The notes below the pieces were generated by a model. That model had not been told where the DNA came from. It saw nothing but the letters and a program-made list of their open reading frames with translations, and did not search any database. From positions 62,945,554 to 63,009,553 of the forward strand of contig OX485803.1 of NCBI GenBank assembly GCA_950295325.1: DNA of 64,000 bases, given 5' to 3'. Below, piece by piece: positions 35,738 to 47,813 of the stretch (positions within the stretch are counted from its first letter, which is position 1; each line of letters opens with the position of its first letter). Both the position numbers and the translations under genes were made by a program. This DNA is from Polytrichum commune (Eukaryota > Streptophyta > Polytrichopsida > Polytrichales > Polytrichaceae).

Positions 35738-37271
35738 ACCCATAATACCACTATTCCACCAATCATAAACCATGACATATGCCTACCCCTCAAATACCCA
35801 CCACAATATTGTTATTATACCGATGGGTCATTTATCCCACCCAAAGCAATAACCCAAGAACATTGGAGACGAGAAAAGGCAGGATATGGAATATACAACC
35901 CTTTTAAAAACCTTAAAATTTCAGAACGACTACCAGGACTCCAAAATATACTACGAGAGGAACTGATGGCTATCCACCACACCTTATGCCTCCTCACCAC
36001 CACATACCGAAATGAACCCGCGCACATTTTCACAGATTGTCTTAATGTTTTATACCTCATAAACACACAAACAAAACATCCAACCTCACACAATAGTCAC
36101 CTGGACAAGAAGATACTTGAATCAATTATTAAGATGTTACAATCCCGCACACAAACCACCACACTACATAAAGTCAAAGCCCACACGAATATTAGTGGCA
36201 ACTAGCAAGCGGACAAATTAGCCAAAATGGGATGTGAATTAGAACATAGAGATGCCCTAGCCACGTACGAATACGCACACCCCACGCCATACTACCTCCA
36301 AAAAGGTTGGTGGCACTCAATGCAAGATACACCAGATAAAGGCCCCATCCGGCACCTTGGCAAATACATCACTAAATACGACAGAAAACATAACCTAGCC
36401 CTCATAGCAACTCAAACACACCAACTACACAAATGGCTCGATAATAAAGATATTGACAAAACACTATCAAATGATTTTTGGAACAACCCGATTATCACAG
36501 ACAGACAAAAAACATGCCTAGTCAAATTCAGAACCGGACAATACATGGGACATGCTAGAAAACAACTTCGGAAGAAATGCATACCCCTCACATACGTGCC
36601 CCATATGCAACGCACAAGAAGCAGACACATGGTTATATGTACTCCTCAAATGTAAACAACAACACATTCACGCACTAATAACCAAAAGACATAACAAAGC
36701 CGTATGGGAAATACGCAAACTTCTCATCTCAAACAAAAAGACAATATACTACACACTCATGAATGCAGGTACATATAATGAGCTCCCCCAAGAAAACACA
36801 GTACCATCATGGTTACTTCCATGCACATGTACCACCCAAAGATGTCACTGCAACGTTAGGCTCAAACCTGACATATTATGCATACTAGGACACCCATATA
36901 AGTCCCCACCACCAGAAGCACCCACACCGGAAATTACAGTTCAATTCATAGAATTCACATAGTGTAATGATAGATTCTCCACTGAAACCATAAATCAAAA
37001 AATTACAAAATATCAACCACTCATAAATAATATTATCGCAAAGGGTTGGAACGTAGCCCCACTTATTGTATTAGCATCTGGTGCTAGAGCCACAACTCAC
37101 ATCCCCTCAATGAACGAACTTGAAACAAAGCTTAAACTTCCTACATCACAAATTAGGAACACATTCAAACAACTTAACATAATTACCATACAATACGCAC
37201 ACTCAATATTAATCCACAAAAGACGAATAGAAAATAGACAACCCATCACAGATCTACAAAATCATAATTAA

Positions 37272-37812
37272 AATTAGAGAGGGGTAGTGGTCAGACCACT
37301 AGTTATTAAGTTACCACCTATAGCTCAGAAAGGCGGGGAGTAGCCAGCTGGTTGGCATAACTTTCCTGCCTATGATTAATTCACTTGCAGCACCAAGTCA
37401 AAGTGTATTGCACTAACACGCTCAGACGGATTCAACGCGAATCGAACCCGGACCGTATTAATATAACACGCACGTCCTTATCCAACCAACCTTGGAACCA
37501 TGACTTGGCGACCAACTATACAACCAACCACCACTTATACTCCAAACAAATACACACGCTTCCCGTCTCAAACAAAGTAGCAAGACCCACAAAATTCTAA
37601 ATTAAAACCCATGCACCCTACACACACCCTTCCCCCCCCCCCCCCCCCCGGTTCAACCGGTTAAAACATCAGTTACTAACATAGTGTCTACTCCCTCCAA
37701 AGGGTGAAGTAGTATTACACCCAACACCACTACCCTGGGGTACGGCCACGGTTGTCCTACGAACAAACACTTTATTCACTCCGGTCCCTAGTAGGGACCG
37801 GAGTTCTTCTTC
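37272..37812 (+). other. LINE 3' untranslated region with terminal hairpin
   Basis: It contains an 18-base C run (37632-37649) and ends with a perfect 13-bp stem at 37778-37804 (ACTCCGGTCCCTA, one base, then its complement), followed by TTC repeats. The last 150 bp or so match the 3' half of the SINE at 46.3 kb. On the minus strand at about 37438-37490 lie a box-B-like GGTTCGATTC and an upstream TTGGTTGGATAAGG, which together resemble a tRNA-like promoter in antisense. Confidence 0.75.
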
Positions 37813-37824
37813 TGCTAAGCATCA
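37813..37824. repeat. LINE target-site duplication, right copy
   Basis: TGCTAAGCATCA, identical to 22702-22713, directly after the TTC tail. Confidence 0.85.
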
Positions 37825-40800
37825 TGTACTAATCACATGTCTCGTATCTAGGAGAATTAAATTGTTTGGAAAAGTCAACCATTTACAACCCATCTACCTT
37901 AGCCCTCAAGTGTAGCACCGTTTTATATATATATATATATATATATATTTTTTGGCAAGTCTACATTTTATGTAGAAATCGCCTATCTAAAAAGGCATCA
38001 CATTAACCCCTAACTTCCCAAGTAACCCATTTTGAGTAGATGGATGAATTCTTCCCTACGTTAACCCCACCTAACTCATTCATCCGCAATCAAGAAACTA
38101 TAAACATCAAGCCAACATGAATATCTACACATATATTGAAACGAGCCATGTAATTTGGAGATGATTAGAATGTGGAAAAAAATGTCGAAGTGGGAAGTGG
38201 TCATATTTTTGTTGTGTTGGGAGCTCATACATGTGAGGGTGTTGACTCCAATCACTGGTTGTCACTCCAATGCAAACTTTGCATGAACATCAATGATGTT
38301 ATTTTGGTAAAATTGATTTTTTGTGTTCATATAAAAACAACATTTGTGCTCACATGGACTATTCAATTTGACATTTTAACACTCTTTAATTTTCAAGGAA
38401 TTTCTTGCACATATGTGATTAGAAATATGGGCCAATTTATACACCCCAAATGCAAGGTGACTAGCTTCTTGTGATTTGCACATTTTGGCATGAGAATTTG
38501 TGAAGGTGCATCATTATTAAGTTGTTCCCCATGTAGTGGATAAGACAAGCATTATGCTCATTTTCCAAGGGAACTTGGTTGGACAAAGGTCTATTTTGAT
38601 GGATAAAACATGACATTTTCTTGTGCATGCCTTTCCTTTAGTAATTATAATGTTAAAGTACAAATGGTTATTCATGCCCAATATTTCCCTGTGAAATAGC
38701 TCATCTCCCATGTTTTAAGATCCTACGGTTAAATCCAATTAGAAAATATGTCCATGGAATCTCCACAACCAACATTGAGTGAAATGCACTCAAAACTACC
38801 CTTTCATGAGCTTGGGAAGTTAAGGGCCGGTTCACATGGGGTCGCAAGTCCCAACTTTTGAGCCTCATGAAACCATTAAAATATTTTTTTAATTATCATT
38901 AAAATTTGGACCTAGATTATTTTTATGCAAAATATCTGCGGGACTTGTGTAGAAAGTTGGGTCTAGCTTTTTGGTCGACCCAACTCTAAACATAAGGACC
39001 ACTTCGCACACGAGCCAAGAGCCGTGACCATGAAATTTTGAGAGCCCAAAAGAAAGTGTCCAAAGGGCGTTTCAACACACCCCCAAAATCATGTAGTGTG
39101 GTCACGGACCCTCAAGTGTAATGTGAAGTCATATGTGACCGGGCCCTCAACCAAATGCTATTTCAACGAACTTCTATTTATACGTTTCCTCACACATGAT
39201 AAAATAGAATAAATCAACGGTTGTGAGCATTCAAAGTGCCATGATCTCCCGGTTTTGTGTTACGCCTACCTCCAAGAGGTGGTTTTTGAAAATAATGCAA
39301 GTGACCATGAAACACGATCCATTCGATGCCATGTAGGAGTCTATGTAGACTTTACATCCATCTTGCATTCACATACTCCGTCGGTCCCTCAACTGTAGTG
39401 TGAAGTAGCAAACTTGGACTGGCTCCGCCTTTTCCACCAATGAGAGTGCTCGAAGCGTAATGGTCACGGGCTCTCAGTCTCGCGTGTGAAGTGGCCCTAA
39501 GTCCCAAGCCTCACCTCCAAACAATGTTGCCATGCCTTGTCATACTCGGGACTTAGGACTTGGGGGAGAGTCTTACTAAAATAAGGATATAAATAATACA
39601 TAAAATAGTATGCCAAAATGGGGTTGATTCCGCCTGTTGAGACGCGGCAGCTGTGGAAGGAGGCCCTTCAGGGGAGGGGAGCCGGGGTCCAACCTGACGC
39701 GTCACATGCTTCCGCCACCTGGCGCCTTCTGTATGGCTGATCAGGGGGTATTTCCTGCGTGGCCTTCCAAGTAGGCAATCCTTCGTGGCGTCCAAGAGCC
39801 TAACTTAGGCGTGGGAGGAGGCGAGCCTGGGACTGCAGTCAGGAACTTAGGGCCTTTTTGGAATCCCCAACCTTGAGGAATCTTCATTTTGGGCTAATTG
39901 TGGCAAAACAACACACTATACTAATTAATATTGTTGGCTCTGTCTGTGGGACAGAGACTATGCATCAACTTCTTCGTTTCAAGAGCAAATTTCCTAACCA
40001 CTTTGTGTTCACACTTGGACGTTACTTGTTCTTGTTATTTTGGTTCTTTATGTATTGTGTATGTTAACTATAGTTTTTATATATATATACAAGTGCTTCC
40101 TAAAATGCATTGAAAGAAATCTAGTTAACTATAGTTAATGTGGTAGTTCTTGATTATTTATTTTAAAAATTTCGGGTGATAAATGAGTAGCTTCAATCCT
40201 TGACCTGTATTTGAGAAGAAGGTGCACGAAATCCAAGAAAGGTTTGGTATAGTGAATAGCCATGGATTGGCGTGAGCAAAGTAATCAGCTACAATTGTAG
40301 TCTTTCATAGCAAAGGACAGAGCCTCACGGTTCTACCGTTTTCTTGTTTTTAGAGTCATATGGTGCCACTACTATGCCGCTATGGTAACTTTTGTAATGA
40401 CATTTCTTATGAATGAGTTTACAAGTATTGTCATCCCAACTTACTTTTAGTTCATCCACTTTTGGTTTGGTAGATCCTGCATTTTATCAATTTGTTTAAT
40501 GAAACAATGTCATGGGATGATTGAAAATTGGATGAAAAATCATTTAGTAAGTGACAACAATCACACTTTTTTAATGTGTAATACCAAAAAAAAATTACAA
40601 GGAAAGTCAAATGATGTTAGGTTTACATTTAGTGTTGGTGACGCTACACATGCAATTTACAACTGGCATTGAGCAAGACAAGTAGAATTGGTGACACTAT
40701 ACACAATATTTAGTGTATTTATGGGCTCACTCAGGTCTGTCAAGATGATTTTGGAACTTCTTAATTCGGGATTGGGGTGCTTTTGCTTTCAAATTTGTAA

Positions 40801-42803
40801 TTAAATGGGGAATCAATAACTCAAAACGTGTGTATTGGCGACATATGCCACAAAGAATTTTAAAGGTGTTTCAAAGTTACAAGCTTTCATAAATTGATCG
40901 CTCATCCAAGAGTTGAAGGGTTACATGAACTCACCATGTTTTTTTTCTATAGTAGGCATCATATTATCCATAATTTCCATATTATGTTCACGAGTTGCTT
41001 GGTTATAACAATTATCAAGTTAGGTAGGTGGATGACTTCATTGCTCTTGTGGCTCATCGTCTGTCTCTTCTCATTGCTTATGGAGTTTGTAGCATGCCTC
41101 CATGGGGAAAGTAAGCAGACCTAATTTGCTAACTTGTTATGACACCCATGTTTGGGGTGTGTCTGATTAGGTGTGGATCTAAGAACATACATTAAAAAGA
41201 TTTGTGTTTAAAAGAGATTGATCTATGTGGTGGAAATTTGATAACCATTCAAGGTTCAATAGTCAAGATAATTGAAACGATCTACATGATTATACAATTT
41301 TTTTTGAAAAACCCCGCTTTGATAATTAAATACGATAAGCATATGAGCTTCAAAAGTCACCAAGAGAATGAACACAACCGTCATGTCCTAATTGAGCGTT
41401 TAATATCCCTAGGAAAAGTGGGTGCACAACCAAAAGCGTCCATTTAAGGCTCACCACGGGTTTTTAGCCTATAAGAATTTTGTGCATCATGTGCAATGGA
41501 GGGGTATTCGTTTACATGTTAATTACTCCCAAGTCATGAATTAAAGGTTACCTATAATTACTTAATTCTTTAAATCAACCCATTTGTTTGCACCGTATCA
41601 TTAATTCTATTTCCCATGCCAATGTAGTTTATTATAATATGTATTTCTTTTAAACTGATAAAAAATAATCCATGTCCATGCATATCATTGCATACATACA
41701 AAAGCCATGTCCATACATACTATTGCAAACATGGATCTTGAAGTCATGACCTTCATAGGGACTTTAGACAAAACACAACCAAGCACACTTGCATATCATA
41801 CACAACCATATCAACAACTAAAATATCATATATCATATGCATCACGAAAGTGTAAGTGTAATCACCAAAAATGTAAATGATTGTGTAATAAAAAAAAATA
41901 CAACACCCGCTCCGTAGCAGTTGCGCATGAGCACAAATAAACTAATATATGGGTTTTTCAAAACGATAACCTCAAAAACTAACAACCTCATGCAAATTTA
42001 GAATGCCCTAGCTCCCATTTCATGATCGTATTAAACATAGAACCTAGGATCCTAAACTCCAACCCCTATATTAATTATACTAAAAAGTAATGGCCCATGT
42101 TTTATACTATCTACTTTACTTATAATGGGACTATCCACTTTTGAAGGACCCTTCATTATTTGGAATTCCTTTATACTTTTTCATTTCAAATGAATTTCAT
42201 CCTCTCTATAATATACCGCATGTTGTTTTGTAAAATGCACTAAGTGACCCACCTATGAGGCTCACTCATTGTAGAGTATTAGAACCACATGTGGCTCAAC
42301 ATGAAGTCCTCGTTTCTCAAAAATATAATGACATGAAATCCAAATGGAGTCTTTTGCAATCAACTTTTAGAAGGTTAGTTGATTGCTTGGAATTCATTTT
42401 AAATTTGTCCATGAAATTGATCCTAGGGTTCTCCCCAACCCTAATTGTTGGGTATGGTTTTAAGATTGTCACATCCTTAAGCAAACATTGGCTGAAAATG
42501 ACAATGTGTATATTGTGGGTGAAGCAATATTGGGGGGGGGGGGGGGGGGGGATGTGAACTGTACTTTCATTGTTATTTCAGGTGTTGCCAAGTGGCAATG
42601 GCTTTCGATACATGTATTCGAGAGGCGGTGAGGATAACCACTAGACTAAGGTGTATCGTTATCTTAATAGGGATTGGTTTCCTCTTCACTTGCCATTGCC
42701 TTAAGAAAATTGATAGATATTGAGGGATCGAAATCAAAGAAATTGAAGAAAGAAAGGCGATGATCATTGAGATTATTATACGCATGATGAAATATGTCCA
42801 AGG
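37825..42803. other. AT-rich spacer
   Basis: No gene supported in 5 kb. An (AT)n tract lies at about 37923-37949 and a 20-base G run at 42532-42551. The GC-richer patch at 39.6-39.8 kb has a short minus-strand open frame without recognisable motifs. Confidence 0.5.
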
Positions 42804-43781
42804 AAGAGAGAGAGAGAGAGAGAGAGAGAGTTGGGCTTTTCTTGCTTAGTGCTATGCTTACTACCAAGCTTAGCTCTTGTGTAATACATCCTCTTAACAA
42901 GAGGTCAAACTATTCTTTTACGTATCCATGCACCTTTCAAAACCCATGAGGGTGGGTGGGATCATTTCATATGTCCACTTCCTTGCCTTACCATCATCTT
43001 ACCAATGTCATTGTTTCCTCTTGGTGTGTTCTTAAGAAAGTAACCACTCATAAGTAAACCCCATTACTAAGGTTTTCCTATTTGCACCCTTAAGCAAAGT
43101 ACTACATATCATATTTAAAATTTGCGAAATCAAGTATAAAACGGTATATAACACTTGTTCCCAAATACTTCAAGGTCCTATTACACTACAATACATTGCA
43201 TAACATTGCTCATCATCAAGGAAAGTCTAGGCACTATGCACACATTATTTTTGAAAAGATGATAAACAAAACCTAAATATGTTGTCAAACTTGTGAAGGG
43301 TCTACCTCACATGTGCCCATGCCACCAACCAAATCCAAGGAAAGGGTTAGTAACATACACGAGGTGAATAATAACAAAACTCAATTGTTATCTATGTCAC
43401 GCAATTATGTACAACATGAAAATACATTTTGCATCAAAGAATACACATACTTCCATAGAGTATTTTACTTGTTCCTTAGCCATTTGAACCTTGTGCGGTG
43501 GAAGTTAGAGTTAAGTTGCATACACCTCCCACCACAACTAGCTTGCACAATCTTACACTAAACCTAAGAGTTACTTAGGGTAAACATCCATTGTAGTGTA
43601 ACCAATGAAAGGAGGTTCTCATGTCCTCCTTCACTAAATATATGACTAGGTAATCCATTGTGGCCATAGATGCAAATGCCTTGATCTATGGTGGATATCT
43701 GTTAGTTGAAACTAACCTAACCCTAAAGTAACTTTACTTTGGGTTTAACTTGAGTTACTGTTTTGGTTCTTTATGGTTACG

Positions 43782-43827
<46 letters not shown>

Positions 43828-44140
43828 CTTGAGCAATTCTATGCTTACTTTGAAGCTTAGACACTTCTTAGCACATCCTCTTGTTTGAAGGTTGTTTCAC
43901 TCTCCTACATATCCATGTCTCCTCCAAAACTTAGGAGGGTAGGTGGGACCATCCCTCAATGAAAAACTATGTCCAAAAACTATCCTTGACTAGGTGCTTT
44001 CCTATAAAAGTTTGTCTCCTTAAAGTAAATATTCACATAAGCAAACAACAACCTATTACGGTTTTCCTTGTTTACACTTAAGTAAAGTTGTTTTGCTAAG
44101 TATCTAGTGTTTCATACTCAAGTTCAAGAAATGTGCAAGA
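42804..44140. repeat. Diverged direct duplication, each copy led by a GA microsatellite
   Basis: Copy one is about 42804-43140 and copy two about 43785-44140. Each begins with (GA)n, then shares CTATGCTTACT...AAGCTTAG, CATCCTCTT, TATCCATG, GAGGGT(G/A)GGTGGGA and GGTTTTCCT(A/T)(T/G)TT in the same order with many substitutions. They may be old LTRs or a local duplication; no TG...CA ends were found. Confidence 0.55.
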
Positions 44141-46320
44141 CAATATCAGTTGAGCTTCAAGTGTTTGCCTCAAACCCACATGCTTTGTAGAATACCTAAA
44201 CAAAATACAAAAACTTGAAGAAAATATGAGATACAAAAGTTAACTTGGTCAAAGTTTGGTGAGAGTTTCAATTTCTAGTGCATAGCTCAATCTTCCATGT
44301 GTGTGTGTGTGTGTGTAATATTTTTTCATGGATGAATGATAGTAGTCTATGATGTGAGCGACACAAACTCTTTGATCAACCATGTTGTTGGTGACGATGA
44401 CTTTGCCTTACTTGTTACTCGAAGCTTCTTGTGACAAGACACTTATTGTTGGTGACATGTTTGCATCTACGGTTTTCTTTCTTAAAATATATAATGAGGG
44501 GGTGGTTGGTAACATCTTTGTTTGTGGGTTTTTCTTTTCTAGAATATCTACTAAGAGGGTATGCTATATTGATAGAATGCTCAATATGGTCAAGGACATA
44601 TCAATCATCTTGCTTAAAACACTAATTTCATAATGCACCACTTTCCATTTGTAACATCGAATATAAATGCATAATCATCCCCCCACAAGGTTTTGCCTAA
44701 ATGGTACAAGCAAAATCATTCATGATTGATACACATGTGTTGAACCAAAATCTATTACCTCTCACAATGTCCCAAGGATGCAATTGATGATAAATTTTCA
44801 TGTTTGTGACATTGATTTGTTAACATATTGTGACCTTTCAATTATAATGGCTAAAGAATTATGAGTTACTCTATTTATAATTATGAGTCACCGAGGTTTT
44901 TCATGATATTTTCAATTAACATTGTATTGAATATTATATCATATTAAAACTCATATTTTTATATAAACTACTATATTATCATAGTTTTGATTCTCATGAT
45001 TATGATGGTTAGCATCACCTCGGTAGATTTTGACCACGAAAACAACATGACCTCATAATTAGCATAACTTTTTGGTATATAGTGAGTCCCAGTGAATTCA
45101 ATAAACCACACTGACTATCCCACCTAGTGCGTATGTTACTAAGTCCCAAAACGTGCGCTAATTTGCCAAATCTAAAAATGATTGAGGGCTGAAATTATCA
45201 CTAAATGATACTAAATTCATGAGAACATACTCATTCATCATACATTTTGAAGAAAAAAAGGTGTGTTCTAAAGCGCTTTGAAGCTAAGACCATAACTTTG
45301 AGATTAATTTTCGATGATGCAACAACAATAACAACTTCAAGCATTGTAAATTGGTGTGGTAGCATTGCTACTCGTCAAAACTTGAAAATAATAATGGCAA
45401 AAACACTTTGGACTACTAAAACCCTAAACTTTTTGGTGATACCAATTTCATAGCGTAAAGAAATTTAGAATGACCTTCACTAACTAACCAACTCTCATTA
45501 AATGGGATCATCAATATGGTATGGCGTGCTAAAGATATCTTGAAGGACTGCAAGATAAGCTTGAATGTGGGCCATGAAGGCAACAAGTCATGACACATAT
45601 CAATTGATCAGCTCATGCAACTATCTATAAAGGTCATGGTTCCTCTCCATCATCCTTTGCTTTTTTTACGTATTCAAACAACCGCCCAAAGCTTGCTTGT
45701 TGCCTTGACATAGCCCATATGAAAGAACGTGATGCAATACCATTCTAATGTGATGTAGATGGGTCACTACTCGCAATACATTGGAAGTTTGGATGTGCTT
45801 AGATATATCATGCTAGACTTATCCTAGATAGTGATTGATTGTGTTCCTATAACCCCCTTCAATCTTTATTGGATGTGGAGATATTGGTCAGTCCAATGAA
45901 AACTTCTTGAAACCCCAAGTTCCCTTTACTACAAGTATATGAGACTCGGACGACACGTTATACAACGAAGAAAATTGTCCTACATCATTAAGAAATTTGT
46001 AATTTTATCATTGTGATAGATTTGCAAATTCTTTCACGGATGTGGGAGTGTTGCCCAAGTCTTGTACACTTCTATGTCTTGCATTTCATTTGGTTCTTTG
46101 TTTTGTGATCATCCATGTCACAAAACAAAAAGGCATGGACGATTCAACTCCACATGTAGTCACATTCATGGAGATCAATTTGGACACTTGAACAATTTTA
46201 TAACAATATTGAGATGTGCAAATGCATTGTCTTTTTGTATTAGGAGCCTCCATAACCTTGAGACGAACACCCCCTTTAGATTCAACCTTAGAGTTGAAGT
46301 ACTGCACATGAAGTTTAATT
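44141..46320. other. AT-rich spacer
   Basis: No supported gene. A (TG)n tract of about 19 bp lies at 44298-44316. Confidence 0.45.
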
Positions 46321-46331
46321 TGTACTTGGCA

Positions 46332-46715
46332 AAGGCACCACGGGCCTTGGCTTGGTGGTTAGGGCTCATGGCCCCCAATGAGGAGGTTGTGGGTTTTATT
46401 CCCCATGCCGGCGTGGTGCTCACCACCTTAGTCCACCCAACTATGGTGGGGGGTCCTTGGACCTTGTTGTATGGGTACCTCAAAGCCCTTTGGGGGGATT
46501 CCATGTCCGGTATCTTCAAGGCACTTGTGGCTTGCTAGGAACTAGTATAGTGTGTCACTATAATGCCCATCCTCGAAAGGGGAGAGTAGTATTGCCCCAA
46601 TGTCCCCTTGTCCAGTGGGCATCGGGTCATTGACATTACGAACGGACACTTTATTCACGCCGGCCCCTTGCTAAAAAGGGACCGGAGTTTCTATCTATCT
46701 ATCTTTCTATCTATC
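46332..46715 (+). mobile_element. tRNA-derived SINE sharing the LINE 3' end
   Basis: A 384-bp insertion flanked by 11-bp duplications TGTACTTGGCA (46321-46331 and 46716-46726). The head has a Pol III box-A-like TGGCTTGGTGGTTAG near 46348-46362 and a box-B-like GGGTTTTATTCC near 46391-46402, about 40 nt apart, as in tRNA-derived SINEs. From about 46545 the body matches the LINE 3' end (AGTAGTATT, CACTTTATTCAC, GGGACCGGAGTT), including a hairpin of CCGG-CCCC/GGGA-CCGG form, and it ends in a CTAT-repeat tail. Without its own coding capacity it would depend on LINE machinery; the shared tail points to the family of the 22.7 kb element. Confidence 0.85.
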
Positions 46716-47612
46716 TGTACTTGGCATATAGTCATGAGCCAAGGGAGTAGCTAGGTCATATTAGTAATGTTGTATTATGGAAAGGTTTGAGAATAACGTA
46801 GAAATTACACGAACACATTGCCAAATTGAGTTGAAGAACATGAGAATTGAGTTTGTTATTTTGAAGTCAAAGTGAATAGCATTTTCAAACTTTTGAAATG
46901 TTGCCCATAGATATAATTCAAGCTGACTACTTTGCATATGTAAATTTCATACTTGGATACGTCACAAACCTTGGATAACACTATAGGTATGTCTATGTTA
47001 TAGGTGCACTCACCTTAATGGGAAGGTAATGAACAAGATCCAAAGATCATGTTCTTATTTAATTACTTGTAGGATGATTCGATGCCATTTGTCCAATTTG
47101 TTGCCTAGTGCTTATGTCTCCCTACAATGTGAAAAATACATCTCATTAGGCACAGTTTAACATATGTAGATATAAATAAGACTAGAAGGAACTTCATTTT
47201 TGAGATTCATGAAAAATACCATAAAGCAAGAAGTTGACTATGGCATTGGAATGCATATGCAACCATTCATGTTGAACTAATGATAGTTGCATCGCCCCCC
47301 TTGATAAAGGGATGTTAAGTTATTCACCATCGCCACTTACCCTACTCTAGTAAAACTATTAATTTAAGGGGGGAGAATACATTGGGCTTTAATCCATTAC
47401 GTAAGTTCAAGGCTAGTATGCAAATGGACCAAATGTTAGCACACATGATGACCTTACCTTGAAGTTTCCATCCAATAAGTTTTGGGTCATGGTGTTAAAG
47501 TGCTATTGCACTGTGATTCGACACCCAATACCTAATAAGTAGGAACTTCCCTAGGAAATTGAAAGGTTCCCAAAAGGGGACAGTAGTAGCCTTTTTGGTT
47601 AAGGAGCTCTTG

Positions 47613-47813
47613 ACACTACTAGGATTGTGGGGCCTAGCACACACTTCTCATTTGACACGGGTCATTGTGACATGACCCCATTTACATGTGTCAAGTCCAA
47701 TCTAACTTAAAATCGTTGTGAAATGGATTCGACTCATGTAAATGAGATCATGTCGCAATGGCTCTCCATGTCAAATGGGAAGTGTGTTGTAAGCCCCACA
47801 ATCCTAGTCGTGT
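47613..47813. mobile_element. Hairpin (fold-back) MITE
   Basis: The two halves are inverted repeats over about 80-90 bp: ACTAGGATTGTGGGGC and ACACACTTCTCATTTGACA on the left match CCATTTGACA...ACAATCCTAGT on the right when reversed. Total length is about 200 bp with a short centre. I could not settle the target duplication. Confidence 0.7.

Larger units (their letters stand above)
29168..37271 (+). pseudogene. LINE ORF2 polyprotein, broken (EN, RT, RNase H, zinc finger, REL-like)
   Basis: Domains in order: 2A-like motifs near residues 217-225 and 349-357; APE-type endonuclease from about 30.88 kb (ITWNAS, LQETKL, CGDFNRD at 31346, SDHMPI at 31601); reverse transcriptase 32.55-33.55 kb (YIDFKNAFGSIDH, QGDTLSPYIF, YADD at 33275-33286); an unassigned region 34.8-35.7 kb; RNase H 35.80-36.23 kb (TDGS at 35819, REEL, FTDC, KAHTNISGN, ADKLAK); zinc finger CPIC...C at 36597-36653; KPD at 36864-36872 and a glutamate at 36951 in QFIEFT. 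Breaks seen: stops at 31016, 33545, 35244, 36203 and 36960; frame changes near 31947, 32475-32520, 32715, 33705, in the C tracts at 34785-34804 and 35718-35729, and near 36575. The motifs remain clear, so decay is recent or the sequence has indel errors. Confidence 0.85.
22714..37812 (+). mobile_element. Very long LINE (non-LTR retrotransposon), dual-endonuclease type
   Basis: The element spans 15.1 kb, or about 13.4 kb without the nested insertion. It is framed by a perfect 12-bp duplication, and it ends with a hairpin plus a short TTC tail. The plus strand is strikingly rich in C and A and poor in G throughout, unlike both flanks and the nested insertion. Order: a small hairpin at the 5' end (CCTCCC ... 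GGGGGAGG), a C-rich 5' region, ORF1 (27071-29023), ORF2 remains (29168-37271) and a 3' untranslated region with terminal hairpin. ORF2 carries APE-type endonuclease, reverse transcriptase, RNase H, zinc finger and a KPD...E segment. Stops and frameshifts in ORF2 mean this copy is not autonomous. RNase H plus an APE domain and a C-terminal restriction-like segment recalls Dualen/RandI of green algae. Confidence 0.9.

Noticed and set aside
37341-37360. Plus-strand tRNA gene suggested by TAGCCAGCTGGTTGG
   Set aside because: No box B at the right distance and no cloverleaf could be drawn.
39553-39795. GC-rich 80-codon minus-strand open frame
   Set aside because: Short, no motif, no neighbouring exon could be joined.
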